This document shows positions 1 through 7,830 of a stretch of 62,530 nucleotides of DNA, piece after piece. The notes below the pieces were generated by a model, which saw nothing but the letters and a program-made list of their open reading frames with translations, made no database searches and had not been told where the DNA came from. Source of the DNA: Vibrio splendidus 12E03 (GTDB taxonomy: Bacteria > Pseudomonadota > Gammaproteobacteria > Enterobacterales > Vibrionaceae). Location: the NCBI RefSeq assembly GCF_000272105.2, contig NZ_AJZD02000354.1, positions 1-62,530 on the forward strand, read 5' to 3'. The position numbers and the translations under genes were made by a program. Numbering within the stretch: the stretch's first letter is position 1; each line of letters begins with the position of its first letter.

Positions 1-609
1 GCTTGGGTGGTAAGTGACTTGCAATTTCACTTGTTGAGCCCACTCTCTTTTGAGCAAATAGGCGCGACTCTGTCCTTTAGGGATGTAATCAAGGCGATTG
101 CGTTCTTTATCTCGCACCCATCCGACTTGTGGCGCGTTTTGTTCAGTTCCGTAGTGCTGTGACTCCACATGAACACTTTGTGTTTTTGAGCGCGGTTTTA
201 GACGGCGTGAGCGGGTGATAAAGCGGTCTAAATGGCGTCTTTTTTCGTGTCGGACTTTGCCGCCCTTTGACAAGCCTAGTGTCTCCACGGCTCCGCCGTG
301 CGCTCCGCGCCGAGAATTGGTGAAATATTCAGGAGTGATTAACGTAAGTTTTTTATCCTGAACTAATTGCCAAATTTCCGCTGATTCCTTGGTGTTGTGA
401 AAGTGGACTTGCTCCATTGCATGTAACTTACTTTGCTCACTTTCCATCCAATCAGAATTTTGAGCACTAAAAAAACCGCTCTCGATAGCGGCTATATTTT
501 TTTCAGTTGTCGCAACGTCTTGCGCTAAGGCAGTGACATAGCCCACATCATGCGGACTCAAAATATTAGTGATTTCTCGCTCACCTTGCGGTTCATACAA
601 ATAATTCAT
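1..609 (-). CDS. prophage early-region protein, partial (C-terminus off the left edge)
   Basis: An open frame of 203 codons without a stop reaches base 1. It starts at ATG 609-607, 18 bases after the stop of the preceding early gene, with a weak purine stretch (GGTGACAAG) in front. The protein starts MNYLYEPQGEREITN. The first 100 residues are acidic to neutral; residues about 115-150 are strongly basic (KGGKVRHEKRRHLDRFITR and RRLKPRSK), suggesting nucleic-acid contact. Its place as the last visible gene of the early operon is where P2/K139-like phages carry replication genes, so the N-terminus of a replication protein is possible, but I recognise no rolling-circle or helicase motif here. 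Function unknown. Confidence 0.7.
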   Translation of the reverse strand, partial: MNYLYEPQGEREITNILSPHDVGYVTALAQDVATTEKNIAAIESGFFSAQNSDWMESEQSKLHAMEQVHFHNTKESAEIWQLVQDKKLTLITPEYFTNSRRGAHGGAVETLGLSKGGKVRHEKRRHLDRFITRSRRLKPRSKTQSVHVESQHYGTEQNAPQVGWVRDKERNRLDYIPKGQSRAYLLKREWAQQVKLQVTYHPS

Positions 610-627
610 CTTGTCACCAGTGACGGG

Positions 628-819
628 TTATAAATGCTCTAAAGAAACGTACCTACCTGACTTGGTATCGCGCAGGGTGTTAAAGGTTAAATGACGAAAT
701 TCACAACATGCTTTTGCCAACATGTGAAACTCGCTTTCTCTATCCTCTGGAACCCACAAAGTGACCTTTTTTAGTCCTTGCGCTTTCTTAGCCGCTTCGT
801 ATCTTGCATTGCGACTCAT
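628..819 (-). CDS. small prophage early protein (63 aa)
   Basis: The 63-residue protein starts MSRNARYEAAKKAQG and continues with a short strand-like segment KKVTLWVPEDRESEFHMLAKAC, the pattern of small ribbon-helix-helix-type phage proteins (basic N-terminus, one beta strand, then a helix). Its ATG overlaps the stop of the upstream 44-codon gene as ATGA (816-819), so translation is probably coupled. It belongs to the Cox-led early operon. DNA binding is inference from the pattern only. Confidence 0.7.
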   Translation of the reverse strand: MSRNARYEAAKKAQGLKKVTLWVPEDRESEFHMLAKACCEFRHLTFNTLRDTKSGRYVSLEHL

Positions 820-950
820 GCAAACACCCCCGCACGAGCAAAGCCTATTGCTACCACTGCAACAAAGGCAGAGCGGGCAACGACTTCAAACTTAGATTGA
901 GAGCTGCAAGAAAATGCCAATGAAGCAAATACAAAAATTGATGCATCCAT
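816..950 (-). CDS. tiny hydrophobic prophage early protein (44 aa)
   Basis: This frame of 44 codons lies between two better-supported genes. It overlaps the upstream stop as TAATG (948-952) and the downstream start as ATGA (816-819), and this tight double overlap is the main evidence for translation. The sequence starts MDASIFVFASLAFSC and has a second hydrophobic stretch, FVAVVAIGFARAGVF, so it may insert in the membrane. No family is recognised. It could also be a non-functional coupling frame. Confidence 0.45.
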   Translation of the reverse strand: MDASIFVFASLAFSCSSQSKFEVVARSAFVAVVAIGFARAGVFA

Positions 951-1126
951 TACAAAATCGCCTCTCTATGTTTAAGCACCTGTAGCCTTGCAGCGCGTTT
1001 ATATTCCATCTGACCTTTACGGCTAAAACGGTAGTCCTTACCGCTTTTCGATTTTGAGCTATAACCATTAGGAAAATGTTTAGCCTTTAGGTTATCTAGA
1101 ATTTCGAGCCCTTTTGCAGTTGGCAT
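950..1126 (-). CDS. small basic prophage early protein (58 aa)
   Basis: The protein of 58 codons starts MPTAKGLEILDNLKAKHF and ends RLQVLKHREAIL. It is preceded by a strong ribosome-binding site (AAGGGGG, at 1131-1137 on the minus strand), nine bases after the cox-like stop. It is rich in Lys, Arg and Ser/Gly (NGYSSKSKSGKDYRFSRKGQ), so nucleic-acid or protein contact is plausible, but no family is recognised. It holds the position of the small second early gene (P2 orf78 / K139 cII-like slot), a positional comparison only. Confidence 0.65.
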   Translation of the reverse strand: MPTAKGLEILDNLKAKHFPNGYSSKSKSGKDYRFSRKGQMEYKRAARLQVLKHREAIL

Positions 1127-1135
1127 AAATCCCCC

Positions 1136-1390
1136 TTAAATAGCTGCACGCCAGTCTTGGTATTTAGACGCCTGTTCTTCTGCTAACTGGTCAATAGCTC
1201 GCATATTGATTAACACTCGACGTGCATCACTTGAGCTTTCACGCTTCAAAAGTGGAAGCTGACCGCGCTTAACCTGCATTCGGACAGCATTTAAAGACAA
1301 TCCTGTTAGGTCTGCATACTTTTCAGGTGTCACAAAAGACCCATAAAAACCGTTAACTTCATTCATTTCTGTTTGTTTATGACCTACCAT
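1136..1390 (-). CDS. cox: Cox-like regulator / excisionase
   Basis: The 84-residue protein carries a winged-helix/MerR-like DNA-binding pattern: FVTPEKYADLTGLSLNAVR, then MQVKRGQLPLLKR and an RRVLIN strand, as in P2 Cox and AlpA/Xis-type proteins. In P2-like phages Cox represses the lysogenic promoter and directs excision by integrase. It is the first gene of the leftward early operon and faces the repressor gene across 108 bases of promoter/operator DNA. Start at 1390 has GGAGTG upstream; an internal start at 1366 (MNEVNG) is possible. Confidence 0.8.
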   Translation of the reverse strand: MVGHKQTEMNEVNGFYGSFVTPEKYADLTGLSLNAVRMQVKRGQLPLLKRESSSDARRVLINMRAIDQLAEEQASKYQDWRAAI

Positions 1391-1498
1391 GACTTAAACA
1401 CTCCAATAGTTAGCTAAAGAACCAATTAAGTGGTTCGTTAAGGTTCTATTGGATTTAAACATATTTGTTCTGGTTTTCAAAGGTTCTTAAGGGTAATT
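1391..1498. promoter_or_regulatory. lysogeny-switch intergenic region with repeated operator-like boxes
   Basis: Between the divergent cox and repressor genes the hexamer GGTTCT or its complement recurs: AGAACC at 1418-1423, GGTTCG at 1432-1437, AAGGTTCT at 1440-1447 and again at 1480-1487. The first two form an inverted repeat with 8 bases between arms; the two AAGGTTCT copies are exactly 40 bases apart. Position and repetition fit operators for the repressor and/or Cox. Promoter hexamers are not assigned with confidence. Assignment is inference. Confidence 0.6.
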
Positions 1499-2209
1499 AT
1501 GAAAGAGTGGATAATGAGTGATTTATTAATTGAGCTAGAGGGGATGCCAAACTCAATTACGGGGATAGGACAAAAGGCAAGAAGAAACAAATGGTTAAAA
1601 AGAAAAGCCATTGGTCACGCCCGTGCTGTTGAGTACCACATTTCAAATTTTCATCCCGACATACAAAAGCAAATAATTGAGAAGTTAGTCACAAACCCTC
1701 TTGAGCGTGAAAAGCTATTAAAAAAAGACTGGACGATACCACCAAGCAATGCGCATGGCTTAAGGCCACTCGATGATTTTGAAGATTGGGCGAAGCTGCC
1801 TGTTTATGATGTACACGCAGCAGCAGGAGCAGGAGCCTTGATTGAATCAGAATATCAAATCGGGGTTTTCAGCTTACCCGTTGAGTTACTACACGAATAC
1901 GGCCTTAAGCCTTGCTATAGCTCTATTATTTTTGTCGATGGTGATTCAATGGAGCCAACGTTAAGCCACAAAGACAGGTTACTTGTTGATATTCGAGAGC
2001 AACAACATCCTGTAGCAACTGGCGTTTATGTGATTCGCATAGATGAGGCTGTTTACGTGAAGCGCTTGCAGTGGGATATAGAAAACGGCCTCTACAAAGT
2101 AATCTCTGACAACCTGAGATACCCTGCTTTTAGTATCAACCATCAGAATGGGCGAAACTTCAAAATAATAGGTAAAGCGGTTGCCCCTGTTATGAAGAAA
2201 ATCATATGA
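1499..2209 (+). CDS. prophage repressor, MuA-type HTH with LexA-like S24 peptidase domain
   Basis: The N-terminus (about residues 4-65: EWIMSDLLIELEGMPNSITG, then IGQKARRNKWLKRKA) is the MuA/Mu-repressor type DNA-binding domain. The C-terminal half is an S24 (LexA/CI) self-cleaving domain, with cleavage-site-like Ala109-Gly110 in AAAGAG, nucleophile Ser150 in DGDSMEP and general base Lys188 in VYVKRL. This set predicts RecA-stimulated self-cleavage and therefore SOS-inducible prophage release. ATG 1499 has AAGGG six bases upstream; the last codons overlap the integrase start (ATGAGCG at 2206). It is the functional counterpart of P2 C / K139 CI, but the architecture differs from P2 C, which is a short non-cleavable protein. 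Confidence 0.85.
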   Translation: MKEWIMSDLLIELEGMPNSITGIGQKARRNKWLKRKAIGHARAVEYHISNFHPDIQKQIIEKLVTNPLEREKLLKKDWTIPPSNAHGLRPLDDFEDWAKLPVYDVHAAAGAGALIESEYQIGVFSLPVELLHEYGLKPCYSSIIFVDGDSMEPTLSHKDRLLVDIREQQHPVATGVYVIRIDEAVYVKRLQWDIENGLYKVISDNLRYPAFSINHQNGRNFKIIGKAVAPVMKKII

Positions 2210-3234
2210 GCGTTAAGAAAGACGGCGAAAAATGGCTCGTTGATTTAAGGCCGTCCGGAAGAAGCGGCAAGCGTTTTAGACGTAAGTTTGATAAAAAGTC
2301 AGAGGCTTTAGCCTATGAGAAACACATACTTTCGACACATCACAATAAAGAGTGGTTAGGTCTACCCGACGACAAACGGCTACTCTCTGAGTTAGTCGAA
2401 ATATGGTGGATTAAGTCAGGCCAACTTAAACGAACGGCAAGCAACTATAGAAAGAAGTTAGACCTGTTATGTCGTGAGCTTGGTAATCCACCCGTCAATA
2501 AAATCAATAATGCGATGGTTAGCAATTGGCAACTGAATAGAATGTCTAAAGGGCAAAGCGCAAATACAGTCCGCCGATTAACATCGTGTCTAAGTAATGT
2601 TTTTACTGTACTGATTGAAACGGGTGACTTCAACGCACCTCACCCGTTAAAAGACCTCAAACAACCCGCCCCTAATCGGTCTGAAATGACTTATTTAACA
2701 ACCTACCAAATAGATGCGTTGTTATCAGCGGTACAATCGCACCCTGAACTATCCAAGATAGTAGACATTTGTTTGTCTACTGGTTCACGGTGGAGAGAAA
2801 CCGTAACTCTAAAGCCAATGAACCTAAGCCCCTATAGGATTAGATTCACCAACACAAAAACAGGCAAGCCTCGAACTGTTCCTATTAGTGAAGAGTTATA
2901 TAAAAAGTTGCAAACCAATGTAAGCGGAAACTTGTTTTCATATGACCCGCAAAAAGAGCTATACGAGATTATGGATTCATTAGAGTTCAACTTACCGAAA
3001 GGGCAAAAGGTTCACGTATTACGGCACACTTTCGCGAGTCACTTTATTATGAACGGCGGTAACATTCTTACGCTAAAAGAAATCCTAGGCCATGCTAGTA
3101 TTACCCAAACAATGGCTTATGCTCATTTAGCACCAGACCACCTAATTGACGCGGTAAAACTTAACCCACTAAGCAGGTTAAGAGATCCACAAAATGACCA
3201 CACTCACGACCCAACGCGACCTATTACCACATAA
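2206..3234 (+). CDS. int: P2-type tyrosine integrase
   Basis: The 342-residue tyrosine recombinase resembles P2 Int throughout (shared RPSGRSGKRFRRKFDKKSEA-like N-terminus, SAM-like core-binding region, catalytic domain). Catalytic residues visible are Arg195 (STGSRWRE), His270 and Arg273 (VHVLRHTF), His296 (ILGHAS) and nucleophile Tyr305 (TMAYAHL). Full family length, no break. It overlaps the repressor gene by four bases (ATGA), so both come from one lysogenic transcript. As in P2 the phage attachment site should lie directly downstream, which puts integration in front of srkA. Confidence 0.95.
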   Translation: MSVKKDGEKWLVDLRPSGRSGKRFRRKFDKKSEALAYEKHILSTHHNKEWLGLPDDKRLLSELVEIWWIKSGQLKRTASNYRKKLDLLCRELGNPPVNKINNAMVSNWQLNRMSKGQSANTVRRLTSCLSNVFTVLIETGDFNAPHPLKDLKQPAPNRSEMTYLTTYQIDALLSAVQSHPELSKIVDICLSTGSRWRETVTLKPMNLSPYRIRFTNTKTGKPRTVPISEELYKKLQTNVSGNLFSYDPQKELYEIMDSLEFNLPKGQKVHVLRHTFASHFIMNGGNILTLKEILGHASITQTMAYAHLAPDHLIDAVKLNPLSRLRDPQNDHTHDPTRPITT

Positions 3235-3330
3235 GACGGATTGTTAAGTGATTGTATTTAATGGCTATGAACCATTACCACCCATACTAAACAACTTGGG
3301 AAACGCTCAGTAATGAGCCTTTTTTATTCT
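3235..3330. other. probable attR zone between integrase and srkA
   Basis: In P2-like phages attP lies just after int, so the prophage-host junction should be within these bases. Visible structure: an inverted repeat TAATGG / CCATTA (3259-3264 and 3272-3277) and the hairpin at 3305-3318 followed by a T-run. The hairpin could be host sequence (terminator of the gene that normally precedes srkA) used as attachment core. The core itself cannot be identified without attL or an empty-site genome. Confidence 0.5.
3305..3326 (+). terminator. short terminator before srkA
   Basis: Stem GCTCA (3305-3309), loop GTAA, stem TGAGC (3314-3318), followed by CTTTTTTATT. The stem is only five base pairs, so strength is uncertain. 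It would stop integrase-derived transcription from entering srkA. Confidence 0.55.
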
Positions 3331-4317
3331 ATGACGATGCAAGCCTTTAACTTTGATAACCTGACTCCTGACTTCATGTGGTACGCACTGGAGAGCATCG
3401 GGGTTCGTGCTGAATCCGGGCTTCTCGCTCTCAACAGTTACGAAAACCGTGTCTATCAGTTCACCGATGAAGACCGTAAGCGCTACGTCGTTAAGTTTTA
3501 TCGCCCGCAACGCTGGAACAAAGCACAGATCCAAGAAGAGCATGACTTCGCACTCGAGCTTATCGAACAAGAGATGCCGGTTGCGCCTCCAATGCGAATC
3601 AACGGTGCAACCTTACATGAATATCAAGGCTACCTATTTACCTTGTTTGAAAGTGTCGGTGGCAGACAGTATGAAGTGGATAACCTAGACCAACTGGAAG
3701 GCGTAGGGCGTTTTCTTGGCCGTATTCATAAAGCCAGCGCAGGGAGAACATTCCAACATCGCCCGACCATCAGCTTAGATGAATACCTTTATCAGCCACG
3801 TAAGATTCTAGAGAATTCTCAGTTTATCCCGACGCACCTAGAAAACGCGTTCTTCAATGACGTCGACCTTCTGATCAAAGAGCTAGAGAGCCAGTGGCCG
3901 AGCAACATTGAGAATATCCGCCTGCATGGTGACTGCCACCCAGGCAATATACTGTGGCGCGATGGGCCAATGTTCGTCGACCTTGATGACGCTCGTAACG
4001 GCCCTGCGATACAAGATCTGTGGATGCTGCTTAATGGCGAACGCCAAGATAAGCTGATGCAACTGGATATTTTGCTAGAGAGTTATCAAGAGTTTTGCGA
4101 TTTTAATACCGCACAACTGAAACTAATCGAACCACTACGCGGTCTACGTATGGTGCATTACATGGCATGGTTGGCGAAACGATGGCACGATCCTGCGTTT
4201 CCTCTGGCCTTCCCGTGGTTTAATGATCCGAAATATTGGGAGCAACAAGTACTTGCTTGTAAAGAGCAAATTGCTACCCTGCAAGAGCCACCACTTTCGT
4301 TAATGCCTCAGTGGTAA
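3331..4317 (+). CDS. srkA: stress response kinase A (YihE)
   Basis: Aminoglycoside-phosphotransferase-fold Ser/Thr kinase that in E. coli counters stress-induced death through the MazEF-linked pathway. Motifs: SYENRVYQF and VVKFYRP (nucleotide-binding lobe), catalytic HGDCHPGNILW (Asp201) and metal-binding FVDLDDARNGP (Asp217). With start 3331 the protein is 328 residues, the usual length, and the catalytic residues take their usual numbers; an earlier ATG at 3313 lies inside a terminator hairpin and is rejected. No clear ribosome-binding site precedes 3331, perhaps because the prophage replaced upstream DNA. dsbA follows after 55 bases, as in other gammaproteobacteria. Confidence 0.93.
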   Translation: MTMQAFNFDNLTPDFMWYALESIGVRAESGLLALNSYENRVYQFTDEDRKRYVVKFYRPQRWNKAQIQEEHDFALELIEQEMPVAPPMRINGATLHEYQGYLFTLFESVGGRQYEVDNLDQLEGVGRFLGRIHKASAGRTFQHRPTISLDEYLYQPRKILENSQFIPTHLENAFFNDVDLLIKELESQWPSNIENIRLHGDCHPGNILWRDGPMFVDLDDARNGPAIQDLWMLLNGERQDKLMQLDILLESYQEFCDFNTAQLKLIEPLRGLRMVHYMAWLAKRWHDPAFPLAFPWFNDPKYWEQQVLACKEQIATLQEPPLSLMPQW

Positions 4318-4372
4318 CAGCAATCGCAACATACAACTAGATAAAAATTCAAACATAATGGAGATTGGATAA

Positions 4373-4972
4373 ATGAAAAAGCTATTCGCATTTTTCTCAT
4401 TGATCATGTTGAGCCTTTCAGCTCACGCTGCGAAATTTAACGAAGGTGAGCACTACAAAGTTCTCGATCTAGAAGCATCAAAGAAACCAGTAGTGACAGA
4501 GTTCTTCTCTTTCTACTGCCCACACTGTAATAGCTTTGAGCCAATCATCCAGCAGCTAAAACAACAGCTACCTAAAGACGCTAAGCTACAGAAAAACCAT
4601 GTTTCATTCATGGGTGGCAACATGGGGCTGCCAATGAGCAAAGCTTACGCGACCATGATTGCACTGAAAGTTGAAGACAAAATGGTGCCAGTGATGTTTA
4701 ATCGCATCCACACCATGAACAAGCCACCACGTGATGAAGCAGAACTGCGTCAAATCTTCCTAGACGAAGGTGTTGATGCTAAGAAATTCGATGCGGCATA
4801 CAACGGCTTTGCAGTAGATTCGATGGTTCGTCGCTTCGACAAAGCATTCAAAGACAGCGGCCTTTCTGGTGTACCTGCTGTTGTAGTTAACAACCATTAC
4901 TTAGTAGAAGCGCAAGGCATCAGCAGCCTAGACGAGTACTTTGAATTGGTTAACTTCTTACTGAAAAAGTAA
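4373..4972 (+). CDS. dsbA: periplasmic thiol:disulfide oxidoreductase DsbA
   Basis: The 199-residue protein has a Sec signal peptide (about residues 1-19, ending AHA) and a thioredoxin fold with active site Cys49-Pro-His-Cys52 (FFSFYCPHCNSF) and a cis-proline loop (SGVPAVVVNN). It introduces disulfide bonds into exported proteins; the V. cholerae homologue TcpG is needed for toxin and pilus folding. GGAGATTGG precedes the ATG. It is probably co-transcribed with srkA and closed by the hairpin at 4998. Confidence 0.96.
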   Translation: MKKLFAFFSLIMLSLSAHAAKFNEGEHYKVLDLEASKKPVVTEFFSFYCPHCNSFEPIIQQLKQQLPKDAKLQKNHVSFMGGNMGLPMSKAYATMIALKVEDKMVPVMFNRIHTMNKPPRDEAELRQIFLDEGVDAKKFDAAYNGFAVDSMVRRFDKAFKDSGLSGVPAVVVNNHYLVEAQGISSLDEYFELVNFLLKK

Positions 4973-4997
4973 AAAAACAATCAAAAATACAAAATAA

Positions 4998-5019
4998 GGG
5001 AGCTTCGGCTTCCTTTTTT
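4998..5019 (+). terminator. rho-independent terminator after dsbA
   Basis: GGGAGC - TTCG - GCTTCC followed by TTTTTT: a UUCG-type tetraloop hairpin directly downstream of dsbA. Confidence 0.9.
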
Positions 5020-5177
5020 GTACCTGACGCTTTTTAATGACCTCTTGCAAGAGATATTATCTTGGGATGCTGTTCAGTTTCCCATTTATCCAATTAACCT
5101 TTATATTCTGTTGTTTTCTATAACCTTTTATTAACAGCTATTTATTGCTACCAATCACTGGGGCAAGGAGCCTCTGA

Positions 5178-6131
5178 ATGAAAATCAAATATACGTTATT
5201 AGCGTTAAGCGTTGCCGCTGCGCCCGCGTTAGCCAAGCTTGCTGATGAGCCAGGTTTCAGTGGTGAGATATCTATCAACGCCGGTGTCACTTCTTCAACC
5301 TCAAATTTTAATACCGACGCTGACAGTAAGATCTCATCGACTAACCAGAAAGCTTCGTCTGAGAGCTCGTTTTTAGTTGCGCCTCTCGGTAGCATTGCTT
5401 ACACCTTTGGTGAAAAGCTGAACCATCAGGTTTACACAGGTACCGCGCGTGATGATGTGGCGACGGGTACTGTTGTGCTTGAGGTTGGTTATAAATACCA
5501 ACTAGAGTCAGGCATGACCATCGATGCTTCGATTCTGCCAACTATTATGTCTGGCGAGACTTGGGCCGATCCGTACAACACGACGTCAGCTCGCAGCAAA
5601 ACCGACGAGACGGGTAATGCCTTTCGTTTAACACTAGAGAGCATCGCTGGCTCTGCTTTCTCTTTAGACATGGCCTACGCCACCAAAGATGTGAAAGATG
5701 ATCGAGTTGAAGACGCGCTAAAACGCGACGCCGATACTTTCTACCTGAAAGGTCAATATCGTCAGCCAATCAGTCGTACCATGATGTTAGTACCGTCACT
5801 GATCTACCAATCAAGTTCTGCAGATGGCAAAGCTGCCTCTTATGAACAGTTTGGCGGTGAGGTAAGCTTATTTGGCGGCATGGGACGTCATCAATACGCA
5901 CTAACGGCGGGTTACAACCAACGCTCTTACGATGCGAGCAGCATTACTTTCCAAAAGAAACGCAGTGACGATAACATCAATCTATTCGCCGCGTATGAAT
6001 ATGATCAATTCATGGATTGGGAAAACTGGTCGTTTGTTTCTCTTGCAGGCTACGGTACTAGTGACTCGAACATTACCTTCTATGATGAGTCTCAATACAT
6101 CGTCTCACTCGGCCTGAACTACAAGTTCTAA
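5178..6131 (+). CDS. DUF2860 outer-membrane beta-barrel protein
   Basis: The 317-residue protein has a signal peptide (MKIKYTLLALSVAAAPALA), a Ser/Thr/Asn-rich segment, and then alternating amphipathic strands ending in the aromatic C-terminus YKF expected of an outer-membrane barrel. It matches the DUF2860 family, frequent in Vibrio and other marine gammaproteobacteria and of unknown function. Strand pairs with short turns (YQLESGMTIDASILP, RHQYALTAGYNQRSYD) suggest about 10-12 strands. It stands alone with its own upstream region (5020-5177) and a downstream shared terminator. A porin or adhesin-like role is conceivable but unproven. Confidence 0.85.
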   Translation: MKIKYTLLALSVAAAPALAKLADEPGFSGEISINAGVTSSTSNFNTDADSKISSTNQKASSESSFLVAPLGSIAYTFGEKLNHQVYTGTARDDVATGTVVLEVGYKYQLESGMTIDASILPTIMSGETWADPYNTTSARSKTDETGNAFRLTLESIAGSAFSLDMAYATKDVKDDRVEDALKRDADTFYLKGQYRQPISRTMMLVPSLIYQSSSADGKAASYEQFGGEVSLFGGMGRHQYALTAGYNQRSYDASSITFQKKRSDDNINLFAAYEYDQFMDWENWSFVSLAGYGTSDSNITFYDESQYIVSLGLNYKF

Positions 6132-6161
6132 CTCCAGCCAGCGCCAATAAATTATCAAACT

Positions 6162-6185
6162 AAAGCCTGCACACAAGCAGGCTTT
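6162..6185. terminator. bidirectional terminator between the DUF2860 gene and comM
   Basis: AAAGCCTGC - ACACAA - GCAGGCTTT, a perfect 9-bp stem between two convergent genes, with T-rich flanks on both strands. Confidence 0.88.
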
Positions 6186-6195
6186 CTATTTACTA

Positions 6196-7719
6196 CTACA
6201 CAGCTTGAGCCGTGAGTTGCTTCAACAATCGGTCCATCGCTCGATAGCCCAGCGCTTCCGATAGGTGTTTCTTTTCTATCTGCTCGTTACCGTCAAGGTC
6301 AGCAATGGTTCGCGCTACCTTAATGATTCGGTGATAGGCACGAATCGACAGCCCCAATCGATGGAGTGCTGTCTCAAGAAACTCCGCATCTTCACGTCGC
6401 AGTGGGCAATACTTCTCAATTTCTCGACTGCCGAGTAAAGCATTTGATTTATGGTTGCGAGATAACATGGTTTGACGAGCCTGTTTGACCCTGTGCTTTA
6501 CGACTTGGGTGGTTTCACCTCGGTCACCTCCTTCGGCCAACATTCCCTTGGGCAATAGAGGTATCTCCAATGACATATCGAACCTATCTAGCAAGGGGCC
6601 AGATAAGCGGTTGAGATAGCGCAAGATTATCTGTGGGTTAGCCCGCGCTTGATTACCTTCGTAGTAACCTGTTGGACTTGGGTTGAGTGCACCGACCAAC
6701 TGAAAGCGCGCAGGGAAACGCGTCTTGCCCGCTGCACGGGAGATAATAATCTCGCCCGACTCTAGTGGCTCACGTAATGAATCGAGCACCTTACGCTCAA
6801 ACTCTGGCATCTCATCCAAGAACAATAAGCCGTTATGCGCCAAAGAGATCTCTCCGGGGCGAGGCACTGAGCCTCCTCCCACCAATGCCGCCATTGAGCT
6901 TGAATGGTGAGGGGATCTAAAAGGTCGTTGCTTCCAGTTGTACTGATTGATCTCTTGCTGCGTTAACGAAGCGACCGATGCAGTTTCCATCGCCTCGTCA
7001 TCACTCATTTCAGGTAACAAATCACGCAGACGAGACGCCAACATAGTCTTGCCAGTTCCTGGAGGGCCAAGGAAAAGTAAGTTGTGATTTCCAGCGGCTG
7101 CTATCTCCAGAGCTCGCTTGCCTTGTTGTTGGCCGATAATATCTTGTAGGTCGCGAAGCACTGAAACATCAGCCTGATGATGTTCCGTTCTATATAGGCC
7201 AAGCTGAGTCTGTCCACACATGTCAGCACAAACCTCCAACAAGGTTTGCGCAGATTTATGGGCTCCCTTGCCCACTAGCGCAGCCTGATCACCGTTATGG
7301 TGTGGAACAACTAAGCATCGTTCGACGCTATCGGCAGCTAACGTCGCAGGCAACACGCCCTTTACTGAACGCAGCTCTCCAGACAACGCCAACTCACCGA
7401 TGAATTCATGCTGTGCGATCTTTGATGTCGGAAGCTGATCAGATGCCACTAAAATCCCAAGCGCGATTGGCAAATCGAAACGACCTCCTTCTTTGGGTAA
7501 ATCGGCAGGAGCGAGGTTGACCGTGATTCTTTTTGATGGAAATTCAAAGCGAGAATTGATGATCGCACTTCTTACTCGATCTTTAGATTCCTTAACCGTT
7601 GTTTCAGGTAGACCCACTAACGTAAAGCCAGGCATTCCATTGCTTATATGCACCTCAACAGTCACTTCTGGCGCCTCTACACCAACACTAGCTCGACTAT
7701 GAATTATCGCGAGTCCCAT
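6196..7719 (-). CDS. comM: ComM/YifB AAA+ helicase (Mg-chelatase-like)
   Basis: The 507-residue protein has an N-terminal Lon-protease-fold ChlI domain (about 1-140), an AAA+ Mg-chelatase module with Walker A GPPGTGKT at 218-225 and Walker B LLFLDEMPEF, and a C-terminal lid domain. In V. cholerae ComM is a hexameric branch-migration helicase that extends integration of transforming DNA. Start 7719 (MGLAIIHSRASVGVEAPEV) is chosen over an upstream ATG because it matches the family N-terminus and has AAGGAAAG in front. Gene is monocistronic and divergent from the ilv operon. Confidence 0.95.
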   Translation of the reverse strand: MGLAIIHSRASVGVEAPEVTVEVHISNGMPGFTLVGLPETTVKESKDRVRSAIINSRFEFPSKRITVNLAPADLPKEGGRFDLPIALGILVASDQLPTSKIAQHEFIGELALSGELRSVKGVLPATLAADSVERCLVVPHHNGDQAALVGKGAHKSAQTLLEVCADMCGQTQLGLYRTEHHQADVSVLRDLQDIIGQQQGKRALEIAAAGNHNLLFLGPPGTGKTMLASRLRDLLPEMSDDEAMETASVASLTQQEINQYNWKQRPFRSPHHSSSMAALVGGGSVPRPGEISLAHNGLLFLDEMPEFERKVLDSLREPLESGEIIISRAAGKTRFPARFQLVGALNPSPTGYYEGNQARANPQIILRYLNRLSGPLLDRFDMSLEIPLLPKGMLAEGGDRGETTQVVKHRVKQARQTMLSRNHKSNALLGSREIEKYCPLRREDAEFLETALHRLGLSIRAYHRIIKVARTIADLDGNEQIEKKHLSEALGYRAMDRLLKQLTAQAV

Positions 7720-7830
7720 AACTTTCCTTTGTCTTTGATTTAAAAGTATTCGCTCTGGATATTCGTTGCTCACCAAAGCTATAAGGTTGTTATATAGCTT
7801 GATGGAATGGTGTTTTAATGTGAAAAAAGA

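Larger units (their letters stand above)
1..3304. mobile_element. P2/K139-like prophage, right end (integrase and lysogeny switch)
   Basis: The layout matches the P2 family: integrase and repressor co-oriented on the plus strand, ending at the host junction, with a divergent minus-strand early operon that begins with a Cox-like gene. The integrase is close to P2 Int over its whole length. The early operon runs off the left edge, so structural genes and attL lie outside. The right end must fall between the integrase stop (3234) and the srkA start (about 3331); the exact attR cannot be set from one side. Family assignment is by remembered homology and gene order. Confidence 0.85.

Noticed and set aside
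3313..3330. Upstream start for srkA at 3313
   Set aside because: The ATG lies inside a terminator hairpin, and residues MSLFYS have no counterpart in the family; start 3331 gives the usual numbering of Asp201 and Asp217.
3307..3570. 87-codon frame on the minus strand across the srkA start
   Set aside because: It overlaps the well-supported srkA reading frame in antisense, has no family similarity and no ribosome-binding site.
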